DNA of 51,733 nucleotides from Circinella umbellata (Eukaryota; Mucoromycota; Mucoromycetes; Mucorales; Lichtheimiaceae). The position numbers were made by a program, and so were the translations under genes. The notes under the pieces were generated by a model that was not told where the DNA came from, did no database searches, and saw nothing but the letters and a program-made list of their open reading frames with translations. Numbering within the stretch: position 1 is the first letter of the stretch; every line of letters begins with the position of its first letter. The stretch is taken from the NCBI GenBank assembly GCA_025093555.1, contig JAIWNF010000119.1, positions 1 through 51,733 of the forward strand, written 5' to 3'. This document shows positions 46,380 to 51,733 of the stretch, in pieces.

Positions 46380-47585
46380 TTACATAACAAGACGAGAGCG
46401 AATAACAGAATTTGGACGACCAGAAGGCGATAGTGCTTGTGTTTTAATCTTGTTTATTTTAGCATTAGATGCTTTGGAATAAGTGTCAAGATGGTGCATA
46501 ATATATTGTAAATCATCTTGGTTGTGAATAAAAACAAAACAATCATCGGCGTATACTAAAACGTTTATTTTTGTCGTTCGCTGTGGTGTGGTAGCGTATG
46601 ATGCTTCAGAGAGTTGAGGTAATTGATAACCATAGATATGTTGATCATTAATAATATGCTGTAACAATGGTCCCAAAGCCAAGTGAAATAAAGTTGGTGA
46701 AAGCGGATCACCTTGCCGTACTCCTCTTTGTTCTTGAAAAGGTGTTGATAATGATCCATTGATATTAATGCACATGCTAGTACTGAAAAACCACTTTTTA
46801 GTGCATTGGCATGCTGATTCCAGGAATCCACAGCGTGATAAACATCTGTCAAGGTACATTGGATAAATTCTATCATAAGCTTTTTCCAAAACCAGTGCCA
46901 AACCAATATTCCAAAATCACAACGTAGAGCATGCATAATCCATAGCTAATTTGACAGCAAGGCCATTGTCAGCAATATAACGCCCATGGATGAAACCGGT
47001 TTGATACGTATTGATTTATTAAGTCTTGACTGGCGGTAACTATTCTCGAGTTTGATAATCGAGTGAAAATCTTGGAGTCCATGTTGAGGAGACATAGTAG
47101 TGGCTGGTAATTCTTTAATAACGTCAAATTGTCCTTCTTGGGAAGCAACCACAGATAAGATTCAGAACATGTCTTGGAAAAGACTGCCTTTGTAAGAGCG
47201 TCACTATATACTCGTTTTACCAAATCCTGATAAATGGAGTGTTTGATCATAAGAGACAAGATTGTATAAGATAGTCCATCCAGTTGCAAACTGCTTTGTT
47301 TAGGAGTCCTACTGTATTTGACGCGAATATAAATTCTTCCGATTTGAATTCTTCTACCAGTAAATCTTAATCCACTTCAGAAAGCTTTATATGTCTCAGA
47401 AGATGATTTAATAAATCAGAAACCGCATTATACAGATAGGTCAATGAACCATCCACGTGTCCAAAAATAGGGTCTTGTAATTCGTCTATACATCGTCGAA
47501 CATGGCGATGTTGGGCGGTGTTTTTTAAGTATCCAGGAGACGTCTCACTATTTTTTCGCCATCCCACTAATGCTTTTAGAGCCAT
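46380..47585 (-). pseudogene. LINE ORF2 reverse transcriptase domain, frameshifted
   Basis: On the minus strand: WLLPKKDNLTLLKNYQPL...LLNMDSKIFTRL (RT fingers, about 47150), GFIHGRYIADN (about 46990, frame-shifted), LVLEKAYDRI (about 46880), QRGVRQGDPLSPTLF (about 46720) and VLVYADDCFVF (YADD catalytic Asp pair, about 46540). These blocks are in the fixed order of L1-like non-LTR RTs. They are scattered across frames with stops, including a TGA near 46920, so the element is dead. The thumb and any RNase H or C-terminal zinc region are missing downstream of 46380. There is no poly(A) tail, so the 3' end was lost rather than being a normal 5'-truncated insertion. Confidence 0.88.
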
Positions 47586-48079
47586 TATTTTAACTTGCTG
47601 CTAATTCGCTACAAACTGCTGCAAGTCGAGCTGGTCGTTGGTGTCGTATGGCACACATTAATCCTTCATCTCAGACAAGTCAAATATAAACTAACATATA
47701 AAAGCTCTAAACCAATCTCACATCGGTTGCTTTCTAAATACACAAATAATAATTCTGCCACAATGACACTTTATACAAATATACAAATATAATAATCAAA
47801 CATAACTATTTATTCATGATCATATAATATACCATTCATCATAACATAACATAACATCATCCACAAATACAAGAAAAAATACACATCTAAAGCATATATA
47901 TATATATATATATATAAATAATGATCTTCCTGATATCTTTTTAACTTTTTATCATCATATTATTTTTCATATAATAAACAGCTGAAAAATTTTCACAAGA
48001 CTTATTTCCTGTTATCGTTTTTATTCTTACCTTATTTTCTAGTTAAATTTATATTCATAAATATCTCAGTTGGCCTATG
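47586..48079. other. Decayed LINE linker and AT-rich DNA between EN and RT blocks
   Basis: Should hold the remaining LINE ORF2 linker. Only weak coding traces (RHQRPARLAAVCSELAAS on the minus strand, about 47590-47660) are visible. The stretch 47800-48050 is AT-rich and includes a TA dinucleotide run at about 47898-47916. Confidence 0.45.
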
Positions 48080-48632
48080 TCTTTCAAATGTCGCATTATT
48101 TTATTTCGCATCCAGTGGAGATGTTTATCTTGACGTTGTCGTCTTGCTGCTCCAAAACGGCTGTATTTGCGAGCTGTATTCAATGCTATTAATCCTAGGA
48201 AATGCATTCGACAGTGATTTTGTTAATTGTTGTCTAAAGTTCTTGGTGGTGGTGGTGATGATAGGATTAGCTCTCCATATGTCATGACCTTTTTTTTTGA
48301 TAGTAATATATCGAAATGACGCTGTTTTTTAACAGTGATCTGTCCAGTTGGATCGATGTAAAGAATTGTTTTTGAATTGCAACATAATGTGAGCAAAGAA
48401 GATGATGAAATAAAATCAATAGAGGAAGAACCTATTGGACATGAAATGTAGGTGTCATGGGAGAAAGATCCTCAGACAACATCAAGTTATTGAAATGATT
48501 GTCTAAAAATGCCCTCCAAAGTTTTGGTGCTGAGCGATAAGAGAAATCATTGTGAGAGTAAGAGAAGTTGAAATCACCCATAATAAAAGTTGGACCGAGA
48601 AAAGGTGCCAAAGTTGGATGCTGGCTAATTAA
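48080..48632 (-). pseudogene. LINE ORF2 apurinic-type endonuclease C-terminal half plus linker
   Basis: Minus strand: TFIMGDFNFSY (the GDFN block of APE-like endonucleases, about 48590), KLWRAFLDNHFNNLM and PTFH. Then, in another frame, come CPIGSSSIDFIS (the SxID motif) and GHDIWRANPI (start of the linker, about 48285), and then a basic helical block. The order and strand match the RT part at 46380-47585. It stops abruptly at about 48632 where AT-rich DNA of the next element begins, so the N-terminal half of the endonuclease is missing. Several stops and frameshifts are present. Confidence 0.8.
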
Positions 48633-48690
48633 TCAAAAATAAAAAATAAAAGTTTTATTCATAAAATGATTATTTATTTATAAATACATA

Positions 48691-50289
48691 TTAAAATACT
48701 ATATAATATTCTTCTTTTGAAAATAATCTAATATCTTTATTATCAAAGATTTTCCATTTCACATAGAAAATATATTTTTTATCATCTCCTATTTTATGGT
48801 TTATAATACGTTCTACTTCAAATATACTATCTTCTTTATTTAAATCTCTTATTTCATATATTATACTAATATCTTTTGTACTTCTAGATTTCCTTTTTCT
48901 TTTTTTAGTTATATTTTTATATTGGGGAAAATCTATGTCATTTTCTAAATTTTTATCTATATTTTCATTTTCTTCATTATTTTCATCAACTATTATTTCA
49001 GTATTATTATTATTTTATTAATATCATTTATATCTAATTTTAGTAAATCTTTTTGTAAATTATTTAATCTTTTTAATTTATCTAATTGCTCAATTTCATT
49101 AGTATATACAATATCAATTAATCTTTTTTCATTTGGAAATTCAAAGTTTTCGTTAATCCATAATTTATGACATTCTTGTATAATTATATTAATTTTTCAC
49201 TAAATTTTTGTATATTTTTAATAAAAATGCAACTTTTAATTGTAAATTAACATATTTTATATCATCTGCTTTTAACATTGAATTATTATTACTAAATCTT
49301 TTATATTTATGATGCAATTCTGAAAACTGATTTTCAATAATTGATCTAAATGAACCAAAAACCTTATATAAGTACTCTTCTTGTTTATTTAAATTTATTC
49401 CAGTTTCTTTTCTAATTGGGTAAAAAAAGTTACCATCTGATATTTTAATATTTTTTTCTTTACAAAAGTTTTCTAATTGTTTAATAAATAATGTGTATCT
49501 TCCATCTATAGCCATACAATCTTCTTTATTTATATCATTATATAATTTCATATTTAGAAACATTCCACCATCGGAACTTCTATCACATAATTCACTTTCA
49601 GATACTTTTATAATCATTTCATTTATATCACTTAATACTTGGGTTCCTATACTTGATTTTTTTTTAATTAATAACTCCATTTTTTTTGTATATCAATATC
49701 AGGTTTATCATATTCCAATGTATCATGTCCATCAAGAATTAATGTTATATTTTTAAAATGAATAGGATTTTTTATTAATGATGATAAAACTCTTACTTTT
49801 ATATTAGTAAACATATTTTTTAAACAATAATTTACAAATGCATTTAATTCTGTATAATTTGTAATCCAAAATTTTTTATATACTGCATAAAAACTAGAAT
49901 ATGGTAAATATTTTTCAATTTCTTTTGATGTAATACCAGATACAAGATGATATAATATCATTAAACCTTTTTCAATTTCTAAATATGGACCAGGGTATTC
50001 CCTATGTGCATATAATATACTTAAAAAGAAAAAAACAGATATTTATCCTAATTATTATATAATTCTTTTTTTATATCATTTATATTTTTAATATTTTTAA
50101 TTTTAGTACGATGTTTGTATTTACTTTATTTTTTTTCCAATCTTTTAATAAAAACTGCCATTCATTTAATACTAATTTATTAATTTCTATTTTTAAATCT
50201 TTCTTATATTCTTTAATATCTTCATCATTACTATCAATATATTCTTGCATAATATCATCATCATCATTTATATTTGTCATATTAACCAT
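48691..50289 (-). pseudogene. DDE_Tnp_4 (Harbinger-like) transposase with C-terminal chromodomain, broken
   Basis: Minus-strand blocks, extremely AT-rich. An acidic N-terminal exon (50289 to about 50130, NDDDDIMQEYIDSNDED) is followed by a helical block with GITSKEIEKYL (about 49930). The catalytic core has LILDGHDT (first Asp, about 49735), LIKKKSSIGTQVL (the SxKK-type strand), a CDRSSDGG region, MAIDGRY (second Asp, about 49510), and FYPIRKE...FGSFRSIIENQF (likely Glu, about 49350). The C-terminal tail has a basic KKRKRKSRS patch, then FEVERIINHKIG...KYIFYVKWK (chromodomain fold, about 48830-48740), ending in TAA at 48693-48691. The usual chromodomain WEP end is absent. Frame breaks occur near 49680 (A-run), 49195 and 49015 ((AAT)n run), so it is inactive. 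The codon bias differs from the host genes, suggesting recent arrival or a different mutational history. Confidence 0.8.
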
Positions 50290-50491
50290 AAAGCATAATT
50301 ATTTTATTTATTTAGAATTATTCAATTCTTAAATTAAAAATATGTAAATATGACAACAACGAAAAAAAATTATCACCATGACAATTAATACTTTATATTA
50401 CTTTTATTTTTTTACTAATATTTTTATCAAATAATAAATCTATTATGTATTAAACCTTTAATTATTAATAAAATTTGTTTAATTCCCTTAG

Positions 50492-50638
50492 TGGTACCCA
50501 AAAAAAATGAGCTGTTTGTTTTTCGGGTACCGCTCTCATGTAAGCGTACCTCTATCAGTATCATGTCAAATTTAAGCCAATGACAGGCCTGTTTTTTTTA
50601 GGTACCACCATTCTGCTCATTTTTTTTTTCAGGTACCA
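50492..50638. repeat. GGTACC-bearing inverted repeat (small MITE-like)
   Basis: The left arm, TGGTACCCAAAAAAAATGAG, and the right arm (50615-50638), whose complement is TGGTACCTGAAAAAAAAAAT then GAGC, are near-identical inverted repeats about 100 bp apart. Interior GGTACC sites at about 50526 and 50600 are also followed or preceded by A/T tracts. A perfect TACTGGTACCAGTA palindrome lies just outside at about 50650-50663. It sits directly upstream of the next gene's ATG. Target duplications are not clear. Confidence 0.65.
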
Positions 50639-50666
50639 ATAAAAAAAGGTACTGGTACCAGTAACC

Positions 50667-51733
50667 ATGGATACTGAATCAGTACTTCTTTTCCTTCTCA
50701 AAATGTCACAGCAAGTTATTGGTATGATTTCAAACTTTTTGAAAATCACAGTAGACATAACATTATTGTTTCTAACTTATGAATTATAGATCCTGAACTT
50801 TTATTATTTGCCCTGGATCCAAAGTATCCACCAGGAAGCGACTTGATTTCGAAGTTGGTTTTGCACAATCCCAATGTGGTTGAAATGATTACAACTACTT
50901 TGATAGGTAAGAAATGGTCAATAATTCTTACACATACAAATGCTGACTAGTTTTGGTGTAGGTCCAAACGCTGCTTCATTGTATGTACCAAGACTAACAG
51001 AGTGGGCTGATGGTTCGAAATCTGATATTGTTTATGCTGCCAACCTATCGTCTACAAGTTTGCCACCAATACTGATTGAAGTTTAAGATACAATTACAGC
51101 AGAATTCGTTGACCGTGGGAATCAATCCATGATAATAAAATGTAGAACATTTTATTAATAAAACATATATAATCACTTAAGGTTAAATGGAAAAAATAGT
51201 TTAAGGGAAAAAAATAAATTTATTTATTTTTCTCTTAGTTTATTTTTAAAAAAGGTTTTTGATTAATATGATACATATTTATCAATATGATCAATAAAAA
51301 ATAAAAGTGGTGGAATGGTAATGAGCATATCCCTTCTAACTTGAGGACAAAGGACGATAAGTTCTTAATAGGGGGTATCAATAATATCAAATTAATTTAC
51401 TGTTTACAGTAAAATTAATTGTTATTGATTACTCCCTCATCTTATTAACTATTCGCTATCAGTAAAGAAACGCTTTAAAGCGAAACCATTTGTTATTGTA
51501 TCTGGGATATATGTTACACCTACCAAGATCAGTTTGGATTTTGAACCAACAACTTTTGAGTTTGCAAAAGAAATCCTCAGCGAATTTTAGGCTGAGAAAT
51601 GTTACATCTTGGATAAAAACACCATTGTGGAAACCTCCAAACCAACTCCCCTGCCAGTAATGATGGCATTAGCCTATTTTTTTCCCTCTCAAAATCTATC
51701 CTTATTACAGGATTTTTCAGAAGAAGTTGACCA
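50667..51733 (+). pseudogene. Nonsense-mutated gene with PD-(D/E)XK-like motif (runs off the window)
   Basis: ATG at 50667. Exons 50667-50721, 50790-50906 and 50962-51086 join in frame with GT...AG introns. The product reads DPELLLFALDPKYPPGS, NPNVVEMITTTLIG, LYVPRLTEWADGSKSDIVYA and PPILIEV, then TAA at 51084-51086 where CAA (Gln) would give IEVQ. The Asp in SKSDIVY and the ExQ position match a PD-(D/E)XK nuclease fold, as in multi-copy mucoralean genes I recall; this is inference. Homologous-looking coding resumes at about 51466 (KRFKAKPFVIVSG, SLDFEPTTFEFAKEIL, stop TAG at about 51587, then AEKCYIL) to the window edge. The 51140-51460 interval appears inserted and includes a foldback. At least two nonsense codons make it a pseudogene. 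Confidence 0.6.
51371..51438. repeat. Foldback (near-perfect hairpin) inside the pseudogene
   Basis: Arms 51371-51402 and 51407-51438 pair (GGGGGTATCAATAATATC and AAATTAATTTACTG against CAGTAAAATTAATTG and TTATTGATTACTCCCT) around a TTTA loop, with few mismatches. It could be a mini foldback element. TTAATA and TTATTA flank it, but a true target duplication is uncertain. Confidence 0.7.

Noticed and set aside
1..51733. CRISPR array, prophage, operon-type or bacterial features
   Set aside because: The genes are intron-containing and eukaryotic; no regularly spaced identical repeats with unique spacers are present, and the tandem repeats seen are long and degenerate.

Overview
This window looks like a nuclear contig of an early-diverging fungus, most likely Mucoromycota and Mucorales-like. 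Three things suggest this: AT-rich DNA, host genes split by many short GT-AG introns (14 in the AMP deaminase gene), and a dense load of tnp2/CACTA-like, MULE and LINE elements. The lineage is inferred; nothing in the window proves a species.

Layout. Positions 1-23.8 kb are a transposon-rich compartment. It holds three broken tnp2-type (CACTA-like) transposase copies: A at 1-1520, B at 4394-7590 and C at 10936-13939. A co-oriented spliced gene (9073-10654, possible Myb/SANT-like DNA-binding protein) lies just downstream of copy C. A LINE ORF1 (14003-14725) has tandem repeats at its 5' side, interrupted by a 460-bp solo LTR with a 5-bp target duplication. A Mutator-like element with a SWIM zinc finger and inverted terminal sequences occupies 16219-19250, followed by decayed ORFs and a TIR-bounded segment (20132-21700).

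Positions 23.9-40.7 kb are an island of five intact host genes: AMP deaminase (+), a Sso1/STX1-type Qa-SNARE (-), a Rab32-family GTPase (-), a probable SLF2/Nse6-like Smc5/6 partner (-) and prohibitin-1 (+). I built exon models for all five. All junctions use GT...AG, the frames are consistent, and the proteins are 744, 383, 216, 758 and 275 aa. They share no pathway: nucleotide metabolism, exocytosis, organelle trafficking, genome maintenance and the mitochondrial inner membrane.

Positions 40.7-46.1 kb are gene-poor. Positions 46.1-51.7 kb return to decayed mobile DNA: an orphan two-exon fragment, a broken LINE ORF2 (EN, linker and RT), an extremely AT-rich broken DDE_Tnp_4 transposase carrying a C-terminal chromodomain, a GGTACC-rich inverted repeat, and a nonsense-mutated gene with a PD-(D/E)XK-like motif.

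The most interesting items are the chromodomain DDE transposase, copy C with its possible accessory DNA-binding gene, and the LINE with tandem 5' monomers plus solo LTR. Almost every mobile ORF is broken, so these are mostly fossils rather than working systems.
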